Part shown: in pieces, positions 33,751 to 46,100 of the stretch
Layout: each line of letters begins with the position of its first letter
Position numbering within the stretch: position 1 is the first letter of the stretch
Source: Sclerodactyla briareus
Lineage: Eukaryota; Echinodermata; Holothuroidea; Dendrochirotida; Sclerodactylidae
Assembly (NCBI GenBank): GCA_026419785.1
Contig: JAODTK010005603.1
Span: 1 to 64,000, forward strand
DNA: 64,000 bases
Reading direction: 5' to 3'
Notes under the pieces: model-generated
Told to the model about the DNA's origin: nothing
What the model saw: the letters and a program-made list of their open reading frames with translations, nothing else
Database searches by the model: none
Position numbers and translations under genes: made by a program

Positions 33751-35477
33751 AAACAATCGACAAAGGACATAACCCGCGCGCGCCGAAGCGCGCGAAAAAA
33801 TCAGCATAAGAATGTTTTGCTCATTGCAACAACAGGCGATGACCCATAGCCGAAATATTCTAAGCGGTCAATTAAGTTGAGTGATTGGAATTGAACTTCT
33901 CCTGGGCTTTAAGCAGCTCAGCAAGGGAAATCACTTTAGCGGGTAAGTATGAGTCTGGACCCGGCTAATTGTGGTGATCTTTGCAATTTCATCCACTGTA
34001 GACTGTGTGAAATGTGATCCTCCAGGCCTTGTGACTATGTTTGACTGGCGATGGCCTATTCTATTTCTAAATTCGAAGATGTATATTATTTCAGGAAGGT
34101 CACAACAAACGTGAATAACTTTGGCATAACAATTCTCGTGAAAAATCGAAAACTAATTAGACAGCAAAGCAAATGCGCGCCGAAGCGCGCGAAAATTGTC
34201 GCACTTAACTCTGCATTCGATGATGAAAATTTGGGCCGTTTTAGAATAGGACCTTAGACCATCATCTTGCTACGGCCTTAATGTTTCAATTCCCCCGCCT
34301 AATGGGGATCTCACAAAATTAGGGCATGCGACCCCTCATGTCCCTCATATCTGCCAAAACGTGGGGGGCATTCCCCCCTCTTCGAAATGTGGGGGGGGGG
34401 CGCTGTCCACCGTCCCCCCTGGATTGACGCCCACGCGTGATTTTTGTTTCCCCCCCGCCACCCGATTTTGTCTGGAGCCCCTGGCGCCACCCCGTATGTT
34501 TAACCACGCTAATGAAGAAAACTGAAACCTCTTTTCTGTTACCAATTGTTTTTGCCCTTTTCAATTGCTCGTATATGAGTGAAAACTCGATAATAAGTTC
34601 GCAAAGTCAGATCGGAGTTGCGAGATCTCGACAAACGGAGAAAAGGAGATTGGGAAAAGTCTGGGAAAAACTAGAACGTTGTAGTACGAGCCCGGATTTG
34701 CACCGGAATCAATCCTGGATTAAAGAGAGATCACGCTTAGAAACCTACAGGCTATTTGCTTAAGCTTCCTGAATTCTCTAGTCAAATAAGATATAAGACC
34801 CTTGCTCATCAAGAAATTTCATCAGTATTTCGTAGAATTAATTAGTTTCCCGAATGGAATTCCGGGTATGGCTAGAGGCAGTAGAATCAAGTATTGCTGA
34901 AAAACGAGTTTAGGTTTACGAGATATCGGCCCACTCGCCGTGGTAGTACTGTTTAATAGACCGATAAAAACGGGACGTTTTTCTCACACTCACTGCAGCG
35001 TGGGGGGGGGGGGGGGGGGGGGTGGGGGGGGGGGGAGGGTTCCGTTTGTTTTTGCGTAGTGAATAAGCGAAATAAAACTGTGAACAATGAAAGCTTCCTT
35101 CAATTATCTTTTCTCCAGTCACTTGTTCGGGGTCGCTTTCGCATGTGAATACATGGTATATTCTACCAGTCCTTCATGGAATTCAATCAACATGGCTTGA
35201 AATGGCGAATGGGTAGGAGGTCAATTTTTTAATGCCCCATTGCCTAACCGCTCTCTGCATAAAAATACGCCAACTGTCTTTGAATCAGACGCTAATGTGG
35301 GCGCTCTGATTGCTAAAGCTATCCCTGACCTAGTGTCAATGACTACTCCTGCGTTCGTAGTAATTTTTACAAAAAAAAAGGGCTTTGTTTGCCTCCAATT
35401 TTCATTGAACTGTGTTCCCGAATCCCAGGCAGAAGGATCCATTTTCGGTGAAAATGTGATTTTTATTTCTCGAGTAC

Positions 35478-35511
<34 letters not shown>

Positions 35512-35560
35512 CCTTCCTTTTTCCTGCTGCCTGCCCATACACCGCCCCCCCCCCCCAGGT
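33751..35560. other. Spacer with GCGCG hairpins and a long G run
   Basis: GCGCGCCGAAGCGCGCG occurs twice (about 33,779 and 34,177), each followed by an A-rich stretch; both are perfect short hairpins. 34,350-34,500 is G/C rich and resembles other GC-rich repeats in the window. G21 at 35,002-35,022, T, then G12 at 35,024-35,035; T31 at 35,481-35,511. A plus-strand frame at 35,240-35,470 is open but has no recognisable motif. Confidence 0.5.
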
Positions 35561-38560
35561 AGAACAAGATGCACAGACATAAGAGTGAATGCCCCCATAG
35601 TCTCATCATGAGCAAAAGCCAAATAACCATTTCGCAGATCGGGCGTATACTCCCGTTTTCTCGTGAAGGTAAAATTAACCCAGGGTCCCCATTATGGACC
35701 AGCCGTAGTGATGCTGTATAAGTGAAGGGATTGGTCCTGCTTTTCATATTAATCACCTTGATATATTCTTTCACTGTCTTTCAGCTTGTAATGACTCGCG
35801 GGCCGATCTGTGTTTGAATATTGCGATGAATGACATCTTAAGGGTAGCACCATCTAAGCGGAGCGCCACATGGGTTGGCGCGTGGCGACAGGGAATGTGC
35901 AGTTTTACGACCCCCAGATTGTCATGAAGCGGCACTTCAGGGGTCTAAGGCTTAGCATGCAACACCCCTAAAATCTTCAATAAATTCCTGCCCGAATATT
36001 TTTTATTTTCAAGAAACTTTCTTGAAGGAACTGATCAATCTTATTTCCGTCAATTCGGGCCACTGTCGGTTGTTGCACCAAGCGTAGGGACCAGATTTTT
36101 TTTGTTTTACCGACCCCTTCCCGCATCCTCCCCCCCCCCCCCCAGATTGAAGGAAACCGCATTCCGGACCGAATGTGTAGCATGTCCCTCATTGGCAATA
36201 AATTTTTAGACTTCATATTTCTAGAAACGTTTCTTGTTCTTGAGGGGGATACTGGCCACACGTCCCCGGTGGAACCAAGCGTTCGGAATAGTTTTGCATA
36301 CACGTGAAAAAACGAGTATTCATGTTTCGGCTGCAGATGACTCTGACTGCCAGCTTGGAACTTTTCGCTATCAGTTGATGTTCAGTAGATTTTCCAATCT
36401 CTGAAACGTTCTCGGAAGAAGACAAGTGATACGGGTCGTATTTGCTGCTAGTGTTGAACAGAGACTTCTAGTGTTTGGTGTGCGAGAGGGTCGATTAACA
36501 GTTGACGTGATGGCACTACTTACTAATGGGAATCGGAAGGTGACCATTGATTGCCTCATAAACAATAGTGAGCCTCGACCACGACGCCTGGTTGCAAGAG
36601 GATGCATCCCCACTCCTGCGTTCTATTGGCAACGACCCCGGGGGACCTAGATTTGAAGTCTTTCAAACAGAATCTAGGCAGCCCTACGTTGAACAGATCA
36701 ATGGTATTATAAGTGAGACATATGAGGTCCCACACCTCTGGAAATATTCAATTAAGTAGGGGTCGCAGCACTGAGGTCTTATAGGCTGACTACTTGACGC
36801 CTGGTGGGCAATGATGAGATTCCTCATAACACAAAAGCAAGAGTGTGATTCGCCGTGGCAAACGTTTGATTTACCTGATCATTTATTCCAAGAAAGATAC
36901 TATTCATGGTAGCACCCAAGTAGGAGTGGCACTTAGTCTCTTGTAGAAGGAAGTCCTGTAGCTTATAGCCAAGAACTTGCCTTTTTAGCATGGGTAAGAC
37001 GCATCACAAAACACTGTTTTTAAAGCATTGCAGCTCATCTGCCATTTATTTTGACAGCTTACTAGCGTGTTATGATCCTCTTGAGGGGTTATGTGATCAC
37101 TATTGGTATGAATTCTCTGTACCACACACAGTCATCCGGCAAATAATCTAGTTCTTGAAGGAACTGATCGTTTTTTTCCTTGCAATTCGGGCCAGCCGCG
37201 CCACCACCGTGGACGCGAGGGTACAAGGTAAATTTTCCGTTTATAGGACCCCGTCATATTGCAGGAAACGGCCAGTCCCGCACTGTATGGCAGTGAGACG
37301 TCTCTAAAATTGGCAATACATTTTTCAGAAATTTTTTATTGCATGAAACTTTCTTGCAGGCACTAATTGATGTTTTATCCTTACAATCTGGCCAGCACAG
37401 TGGCTCGGATAGGTAACAAGGAATTTTGAGCCATTATGACTCCCCCGATTGGCCGAAAACCGGTGCTTCCCAGAAGAACATCCCAAATTGGCAATAACTT
37501 TCGCTGAATTTATCTCAAGACACACTCTTGCAGGGAACTGTCTCCGTTTATTCATTACATTCGCCGCCACCATCCGTTGACGCGTACCGTCCAAGAATAT
37601 CTTACAGACCACCCCCACACCCCCACCCGAGCCCCCACCCCCCCTCATCAGATTGCAGGAGCGGCACTTCCCGCGCGCACTTATAGCAGTATGCATTCAC
37701 GAACTTGACAGTAAATTTTTGAAAACTGATCGATTTTAATCCTGACGACATTTCCTTCATCTGGTGGTCCAGTCCTACCATCTCCATGGTCTCAGAAGTA
37801 TTCCATCTAGGACCTCCAACTCTGGGTTTGAGTCTGCTGCAGATTGAACAGTTCTTGAACATCACTGTCATGGCAATGCGTTGCATTTTTTTTTTCGGGA
37901 ACATTTTGATTTGAGGAATGATTCCATCCGCAAAACATTTGGTCAATTTTTTTTTCAATTAGTACAATTCGCTCAAATTTTTCCGTCCAAATTTCACGAA
38001 TGATCAGAAATGTTTCAGCCCCGCTCCGCGCCTTTATATTCCATACGTCAATCACGGTAAACCTCCATACCATGGCCCGAACCCGCTCCCTGCTGTTTCG
38101 TTTCGTTACATATAGCTTTCATCCTCTAGTTGAAAACAGCCACGTCAAGCTGGCAACGCCCTCTGAAACATAAGGAGCTACATGTAGACTAAATACTTTT
38201 GTGCAGTGTTAAGCAAATCGCAGTTGGAATTCCCGGCCTTGTTTGTAGTGGGGAAGAGGGGGAGAAGGGGAGGGGGGGTGTGCAACATGCATCACAGTCC
38301 TAAAAACCAAATTCCTCTCGTGGTCCTACCTATATGTTCCCCACACGGTGAAGATGAACACGTATGTCCAAAATCATATGTGCCAAATCTGACAACGTTA
38401 TTTACTTCACCACGTGGGCCTACTGTATTAAACATCTAACGGAAAAGATAGGATCCCGCGCGCGCAGCGCGATTTGTTTTTTTTTCTTTCTTGGCATTTC
38501 GGCCTCTCCTCCATCCTACAAATTTGAACAATCTAAGAAGATATGAGTTAGACATCAAGT
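35560..38560 (-). repeat. Middle block of right arm of inverted duplication
   Basis: Partner of 8,820-10,660 in reverse order. 35,600-35,870 matches 10,240-10,560 (ATGAGCAAAAGCxAAATAAC, CAGGGTCCCC, CCTGCTTTTCATATTA, GGGTAGCACCATCTAAG). 35,980-36,250 and 37,140-37,740 are reverse units of the 9.6 kb tandem repeat. 37,960-38,520 matches 8,870-9,480. Unrelated sequence at about 36,260-37,130 interrupts the array. Confidence 0.75.
36440..36660 (+). pseudogene. Possible Ig-like domain fragment
   Basis: In one plus frame the sequence reads VTIDCLINNSEPRPRRLV (about 36,540-36,595), which resembles the B-C strands of an immunoglobulin-like domain (xVTxxCxxxxSxPxPxxLxW). The Trp expected next appears only in an adjacent frame (AWLQEDASPL). 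There are no certain splice sites. It lies in the interruption of the tandem array in the right arm and may be coincidence. Confidence 0.2.
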
Positions 38561-38900
38561 ACACTGAATGCAGCTTACGCAGCCAGCTGATCGAAACCGG
38601 GATAACCAAATTTCCTTTCAAGATTGATCCATGACAGCTTATAAGCTCAAAACTCGACATGGGTTACTGGACACAATGACCTGAAATCGGGGGTGTAGGT
38701 GTCTCCGCACCCCCATCAGAAAATAATTGGGTGCTGCAGCACCCCCCCGCCTCGCCGGGGCCCCTCGCTTTTCCAGCTACAAACTTGAAATCTCAGTGCT
38801 GATTACCTACCGCCGCGGCCATGGCGAATATTTACCTCATTGTAGGTAAATCAGAACGTCCATACATACAAGCCCTACACATGTACCCTAGGCTTCTACC
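38560..38900. other. Short right-arm segment replacing the 5 kb left-arm segment
   Basis: About 340 bases that do not align with 3,650-8,820. Contains GTGTCTCCGCACCCCCATC, C-rich runs, and GCAGCACCCCCCCGCC (38,735-38,750). No gene is seen. Confidence 0.5.
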
Positions 38901-41820
38901 TGCCACTATGAGAACATAACAAGAACGCGAACTCTGCGTATTGGATTCTTGCCTTTTCTGAAGTGCCCCTTACTCAGCTATATCAATACCCTGCCAGATC
39001 TGTGAATTGCCAACTCAAACCACAACTTTACCCAAAACGTCACACTGCATTTACTTAGCGCATGATATGAGATTACTTGTTCTAGGTTTGTGACCAGGTC
39101 CAAAAGTCATCTGAGGGCAATTGAAATGAAATACTGAAAATAAACCTGATAAGTAATATATCTTGAAGAGTGAGGTTAAGTCACGAGTCAAAACCAGCGA
39201 GGTTCCCAATGTTTTCCAATTCAGTGTGGAAGTCCCAGCGACCGTAAACAATGAGTCGGTCTTCAGACGCCGAAACGGCTAAATGATGAGGTATCACTTT
39301 GCGACCTTCATCCCTCACTAAGTGACTGGTGTGGTCACAGCAGTAGATTGAATGAGTTGGCAGTTCTTTGATCGGGACACCAACATCATTAACCAATTGT
39401 GAAAAAATATATTTTTTATGGTTATTTGTGTGGGAAAGATAAGTGCATACAAGAACCTATAATAATTATCAATTGCAAAATAAGCATCACCCTCCACCTA
39501 CCCCGGATAAGGCGAGTCATTGTAGGGTACAGTCAGTGCCCAATACATGTTGTCCTCAACATGTTTGGTCATTGTACCATAATTTCGTTTAATCCCTCAT
39601 GTGACTGAGGGTTACGTTTTATTGCCAGTCAAACTCGTTTCAATTTGTACAGCAGAGTATCTTTTGTCTTCAAAGTGACTGTGGGTTATTCAATTTTCTT
39701 ATTTTTCAGCACCGTGACTGAGGGGTTCATCATTTTGTTGAAGTGCATGACTCACCTTGTGTCTGGTGTACAAGGGGTGGTCGCAATTGACACCGTGCAT
39801 AACTGTTCATATACTTTGTCTCCTAGGCCATCTTTAAATAAAACAACCAGTCCTCCAAGTCTTATTATTGCTATGTTAATAGGGTCCAACTGTTTTCACC
39901 AAGGTTTTCCAAAATCACATATTTTTCTCCTCCTCCTACTAGTGTGTTGGGGTATGTCTCTCTGACCCCCCCATTCAGCACCTCCCATAACAAATCTATC
40001 TGGCTGCACATTAATAATACAATAGATAATAGAACAGTACAAGATCTGTAATTTTCTAGTATATATAAGCCCATGGTGAGGCAATTTTCTGAATTATGTG
40101 GGCTCCCGTTAATGTGTTGATCCAGCATGACTTCTGGCCATTGTTTAACATGTCTTATCCTGCATCAACTTTTCCCCAAATAGTCACACACCTCAATGTG
40201 CCGGCGGCACCCCAGATAAGAGGCACCTGGGGAAGAAGAGAGATCGTTATCATATACTAAACCAACCCCTGCCCATTGTTTCCCCTAGCCTTGGTCCAGG
40301 GTAATGCCCTCACTTTTTTGCTCATGGTACAGGGTAATGCCGTAAACTTTTTTAGCTCAATAGCAAAAAATGCCAAAATGTTGTGCCCTTTCCTTACTTC
40401 AGAATTTCCCCTTGACCCTTTCTCTTCTTCTTCCTTCTCTTCCTCCGTCGTTCTTCTTCCGCCCCACTCACTGCTTCTACACACACCACAGTTTATCCCC
40501 TCATTAGGGCTTTGCTATGAACCAGGTAATAAATCCCCAATTGTCAGTTCCTGCCTTTCAAGGTTCATGTTCACAACCTTGTAAGTGTGCTTTTTCCGCA
40601 TTTCCCAATATGGAAGTTCTTATCCAATCGAATAAAATCAGAAGACCTTGAGTGCAACACACGAGAATCATTGTATTATACCAACCATCTCAATCCTCTT
40701 AGTCATTGCCCTTCGCCAGGTACCATTTTCCACAACGATTTTCTGACAGGCAGTCTAAAAGTTTATTATGTGTTTCTTACCTCGGCACTTCTTATGCAGT
40801 CTCCACACACACAGCTTGAGATTACAAATCCTTCTGAGGATTGGGAATGTTCACCAGCCACACTGAAGGTTTATTATAGTAAACACACAATGCAGACCGT
40901 GTTGAATAGGATAAATGCAGGGGCTACATATATTGTTTCTAACTGAATTCCAGGCAGCCGGACAATTTTCCTGGTGTTCATTTCTGCGTATATGTTAAAA
41001 TTTATTGAAGATCAATCACCACACCGTTTATCCAATTAATGTAAAGCAACAACTACCTTGGGCATTTTCCCCTCGAGTAAATATAAAGATATAGCCTATG
41101 GAAAGCAAATGCCAGTTTGTCTAACCCCGTCCCATCGATATCCATATCTCGTATAGAAGTATACGCCAGAAGAACGTATCTGCCTTGCCATTAGGATTTT
41201 TCCATGAACTTGCCTTATGCATCGTGCAAATAGACTACCTTTTTCAATTTTTCATAGGCCCGATGAAACCTGTGGGAGGGTGGGGGGTGGTGCATGTAAA
41301 GAAAGAGGTCGTATCTCGCCTTGCAATAAACCAAGGCCACCCGTATAGCAACACTATGATACTACTGATCAGGAGGTACTACATACATACATAGGCTTGT
41401 CTCACGGGGTGCTCTAGTTCCCCAATATTCACCATTCAGCAATATCAGGAATAATAATACAATGACAATTGAAAAAATTTTTATTGTCTTCACTGGGGGG
41501 AAACTTGTATTTTGGGGGGGGAATGTCGGGAAGATGGAGGGGGGAATGGAAGCAACCCAATGTTTTAATAAACGATGGCAACACAACACTTTGGTGGTCT
41601 AAAATGTAAACACTAACTGAGGAGGAGGTATACGCAATAAGAGGCGTTTCTTCTGCGTTGCTTAGGAATTTGTCAAATAATAGCAGTGGATGCAGGCTTT
41701 CAAATAGGGCTAACATTTTTTTCAATTTTTCATAAGCGTGCCCTATGAACCTGGGGGGGGGGGGGGTGGGGTGGGGGGCAAAATTTCCCACCCCCACCCA
41801 GCAACACCACTACTACTGTT
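38900..41820 (-). repeat. Outer block of right arm of inverted duplication
   Basis: Partner of 1-3,640 in reverse orientation (see that entry). It lacks the L2 element: CCATTGTTTAACATG at 40,139-40,153 is the uninterrupted target site. Extra A/T-rich and C/T-rich stretches (40,410-40,455) are minor. It runs into the first unit of the tandem duplication at about 41,430. Confidence 0.8.
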
Positions 41821-42049
41821 CAGGAGGTACATATATGCTGGTCACTGGGGCTAATAATAAATATGACAATCAGATTTGTAACTTGTCTTGTCTAGGGGAA
41901 CTTATGTGCTAGTCCAATACTCCACATATGGGAATACAAAAATGACATTCAAGATTGTACTAGCTTCACTGTGGGAAATTTTGTTTGGTTGGCTATATGC
42001 TTGTTCTCACCTCTGTACAATGATCGTTTGCGAATATAAGGATTTTCCT

Positions 42050-42900
42050 ATTGTGACCTGGAATGACCTTCGCCTGATCAAAAACATAGGGTTCTTCTTC
42101 ATCATTTGCAACCACACACTTAATTTGAACTTAATAGATCTTTGCATTCATTGATATCATGCTGATGAGCAGGTTGTCAAATGCCAAATTTACCCACATT
42201 CCAGTGTTTTAAGGAGCTGTCTTGACCTTCCACATTAATTTAGATAGCTTGTGATAAAGAGTATGGAGTATGGTAGTGTCCATTGGACTTTTTCGTTTTG
42301 TCTTACCAAGACGCTTCCGACCAACACAAAAAGGCATGCAAATCCCTGGTCACAAGGTCAAATGAGGTCAAAGGTCCATAGGTTCAATGAGGTCAAAAAA
42401 GTTGGACAACCAAATTATTTCCCCCAGACAGAACGAAACTTCCTTATGCAGTCCTCCAAATGTTTCGAAAAGGTTTCTTGCCGAGTATAGACGAGTTTTA
42501 GGATAGCTGTCTTGACCTTCCCCAGTCTTGAGAAGCTTGTGAAAAGTATCGTAGTATGGTGTGCCTCATTGACCTTTTTTGTTTTTCCTTAAACAAGACG
42601 CTTCCCGCCAATTCAAAAAAGCAGGCAAAAATCCCACCAGTCACAGTCGAATGAGGTCAGAAGGTCACAGGTCAATGGGTCAAGTCGGGGGTCACCAAAT
42701 GTGTTTTCAATCCAACGACGAACTTTCATTACGACAGTCCTACTCCAACATTTTCGCCTCGTTGCCGATATATATGACGAATTTCCTATGTCCTTGACAG
42801 ACCATGCCTGAACAAAACCAAAAAAAAAACCATAGGGTTTGCATCCTCACTATACATGCTACCCACTATACCCAATTTGAACACTTCATAGCCCATTTGT
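42050..42900. repeat. AGGTCA tandem repeat, about 285-base unit (copy A)
   Basis: TAGCTGTCTTGACCTTCC recurs at about 42,217 and 42,506; between lie GATAGCTTGTGATA, GTCTTAxCAAGACGCTTCC, GCATGCAAA, several AGGTCA half-sites (AGGTCA-A-AGGTCc at 42,365-42,377) and CAGACGAACGAAACTTCC. The equivalent in copy B is 51,110-51,930. Confidence 0.8.
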
Positions 42901-42937
42901 TGGCGTACGGTTAGATATGTGCTGACAAGGGGTTCAC

Positions 42938-43037
42938 CTCACACACGCACCACACGCACACAACACACCGACACACACACACATATTCACGCCGCACGGT
43001 GCCTGCTGCATAGATTCCTGTTGCCTCGCAATGAATC
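42938..43037. repeat. CA microsatellite and GATTCCT hairpin (copy A)
   Basis: An imperfect CA tract (42,938-42,988) directly after the AGGTCA array, then CATAGATTCCTGTTGCC and GAATCAAAA. Same cassette as at 15,860 and 51,979. Confidence 0.75.
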
Positions 43038-43154
43038 AAAAGTCCACTGTGCACGTGTAGTCGGTCTCTCACCGATTCGCGCGATATAATAGGTCAACAT
43101 TAGCGCTCGCTGGCAGAGTGAAACCTTCGAGCGATTGATCTTGTTTTCAATTAT

Positions 43155-43867
43155 GGCCTTTCACACCGCAAGCGATTTCTAACGAACGACGGCGAACTGA
43201 GCGACTTGTAAATACGCAATTGAAAACCCATCAAACGCATCGAATCTTTCACGCCAACCACCAACAGCGACTGACGGCGCCGGAAGCTACGTCGCCTAGC
43301 CTACTCGCTCGGCATAATGTTTACAACATTTTTCACTCGAATCGCGAGGGACAATGGGGCCACACGTGTGTCCCTTGCAATGCGTTTTGACTTGACTGAC
43401 AGTATAAGTTTATGTCCTACTATATAGGATCTGTTTTACACGATATCTGATCACCCCGCAAGAATCGAAAATGGAACTACAATGCGGTAATTATACTGAA
43501 GATTTCTGATCCTCGTAAACGGATTAGGGAGCCAACATGTGGAAAAAAAATCAGTCCCACACTTCTCCATAACGTATTCCGAGCCTACAATCTGGAGATT
43601 GTCTTATAATGAACGGTAGGACAGTAATAAATCTCACCTGAATACGGATTCAATTTTAAGCTTTAATCGAGAGGAAACGCTCCAATTAATCGCCTGTATC
43701 GCTCAGCATTGTGAAAGCCCCGGCGAGCGAACCAATCCCAAGCGATGGTCGTCTGGGATCGCCATCGCTCAATCGCTTTTGGTGTGAAGACCTTTACGTA
43801 GTTTTACAAGATCGCGGTGGGTTCTGCCTCTGCCGCTCTATCGCTTCGCTGGTGGTGTGCAGCCTCT
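43155..43867. mobile_element. Non-autonomous DNA transposon-like element with TIRs (copy A)
   Basis: The left end GGCCTTTCACACCGCAAGCGA and right end TCGCTTCGCTGGTGGTGTG-x-AGCC are inverted repeats (TTTCACACC core plus AGCGA). Inside, 43,707-43,790 carries a second inverted pair (GTGAAAGCCCCGGCGAGCGA and TCGCT...GGTGTGAAG), and just left of the element GCTCGCTGGCAGAGTGAAACC (43,107-43,127) looks like the right end of another copy, so insertions may be nested. No transposase is seen. Target-site duplications are unclear. The termini recall PIF/Harbinger-type ends, but this is only a resemblance. Confidence 0.6.
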
Positions 43868-43925
43868 TTTGTTTTTTTTTTTTTTGTTTTTTTTTTTTTT
43901 TTTTTTTGTTTTTTTTTTTTTGTTT
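43868..43925. repeat. T-rich low-complexity tract
   Basis: Runs of T separated by single G; nearly absent from copy B at the equivalent place (52,920), so length differs strongly between copies. Confidence 0.85.
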
Positions 43926-46100
43926 TCACCCCACTCTTCAGAGCATGCTCATAGTCTTGACCTCATTTTGAACCACCGACCCCTGAAAAAAGCATGCACC
44001 GCCTATAATATAACGCAACATTTGATTTTATAACTCGAAACCGCCTGCTTATACTGCCGAAGGGTTAGGACCTGGTCTTTTTCCTTGATAGGCATTATGC
44101 GAAGGCGGTTCAACTGCAATGGGATAGCGTCCCCTATAGAACGTTGCACCATAACTTGCACCCGGAATAGTTTCACGGATCCGCTTTCCAATAAAATAAA
44201 CTTGCGCTATTATCTCGATTTGTTTACACCCTCACTTTCTTGTATATCGACAAATCTGCCATTCTATCCCATTCAGCTTTCCCATACAGGGATAACGTGC
44301 CCCTCAGGGAGGGCCTCACTGATTCATGCACAAATGAGATAGTGAAGTGGTGTGCCAGTGTTGGGATCTTGGTAACCTTCATACCAACTTTTCAAACTAT
44401 CGCGTTTACATATTTATGGGTTGTCAACTATGGTTGAACTCAATACCTAACACACAAGGGACTGTGTATAGTGTGACTTAAGCTCACAACGATGAACATA
44501 CCGTTTTCTTGTCAGATGCCGTAGTAGTCATACAAGGACGGGTGGCAGGGACGATTTTTCCATTTGGATCTTTCGTCCCAGATTTCGTCCCCCCTGCCAC
44601 TGCTTCCCCACTGCCGCCCCATTTTCGATATCGCTGGGTAATGGGTTTATGGTCATCTTTTCATTGTAGCTGGCACCAGGTTGCAAAGGGAAGAGCAGAC
44701 ACTTCGAGACTATCCCACTTGGCGCGCCATACACATTAAATTATACAAAACGGGTTTATTACCCTACTCAGTTTTATTGACTTAAACGCGCCCATATCAC
44801 AGTCAGATCATAGTCATACGCTAGTCATACGCAATTTCATAAAAATCACTCTACTGCTAGTTCTCTTTCTGACCTTTGTTCAGGCGAGACACGGATACCC
44901 TGGTTCTATTCGAAGTTCAGGTTGGTCCATACAGGTGGTCTCAGTATGCATGGACTCACCTGGCTCGTTTAGGGCCCGTATAATTACTGTTTGTGAATGT
45001 TTATGGTGAGGTAAACACATATACCGTTAAACCACGACAGATGCCACCAGGAATACACACAGTCGTATTGGAACAACACGAGTATCACAAGCATGGTGAG
45101 TATCGATGAGCGCCTGTGGTAATGGTAGAAAAAAAAAACACAATTGATCATGTTCGCTAACAGTGGTGTCACCAGGGCAGGAGGCTAAAGGACAACTCGC
45201 CTCATCGACACCAAAGAGGCCGTTTGTGTGCCCTAAGACAGATGAAAGACTGGCTCATATAAACGTGACGGCCTGCCCAAGATCGCTGAAGTCTGTCATA
45301 TAGGTATCGTTGTAGAGGAGGGTGCCGCCCCCCCCCCCGCTAGGAAAAACAATGTAGACAAATATGGATAGTTGAAAATCCTGGTGACCGAGTGTCGGAT
45401 TTTTGAAAGTAGCTCATGGTCATATTCCCACGGAGAAATGGGTCTAATATGTATAATCTGGGTATATTTTTTGGGTGCATCTTTTGGATTCGGCTTCGTG
45501 ACACGTACGTGTTGAATTTTGGGTTCATGCCTGTGTCTGTACAGAGCCGTTTTTTGTAAAATTCTGCAGTTAAGGTTGGGAACAACTCCTCCGAATAAAC
45601 TTTTGGCAATTTACACTGCAGGATGATTGAGTTGTTAACATTATACACATGGCAACACAGGGGCAACCAATAGGGGAAATGGGGGCGGGAACACTCTCCC
45701 GCAGAGGGCATTCTCTCAGTGCCCAAAAATCGTGCTAAAATGTTCCAGCCCAATATCTTCGTCTCCGGCGCCGCTTATAGTCTGTTGTCCACGGTATCAA
45801 ACACTCACAATATTCGGCAACTAAAACAGACACACATTTTCTCAGCACCCTCCCCCTTAATTTTGGTGTACATCGGGCAGGATACAATTTAAGATACACA
45901 TACATTAGGGAAATTTTGCAGAGGAATGTCCAAAAGTGTAACATTTGCGCCAGAATCTTTTCCTGGCAGAGTGCCGAGTAGCGATTTTTCACCGTGCAAA
46001 AGTGATTTTTTCTTCCCTTCCGCGATTCGATGACATCCGCGAACCAGATAAAGCCGGAAAGTTTTGTGATTCCTTGGCTGATCCGGACTTGATCAAGCAA
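43926..46100. other. Unassigned part of copy A
   Basis: No gene was recognised. 44,540-44,600 can fold (GGCAGGGACGA with TCGTCCCCCCTGCC). Minus-strand ORFs at 45,340-45,753 and 45,735-46,100 are broken in copy B, which argues against coding. C10 near 45,330. Confidence 0.5.

Noticed and set aside
1-41820. Inverted duplication as a simple hairpin (fold-back) read artefact
   Set aside because: Arms have unequal length, one has an insertion with flanking AAACAA while the other has the empty site, and divergence exceeds that between the two tandem copies.
45340-46100. Two adjoining minus-strand frames of 137 and 121 codons
   Set aside because: The same stretch in copy B (54,200-55,000) is broken into different short frames, so no conserved protein is encoded.
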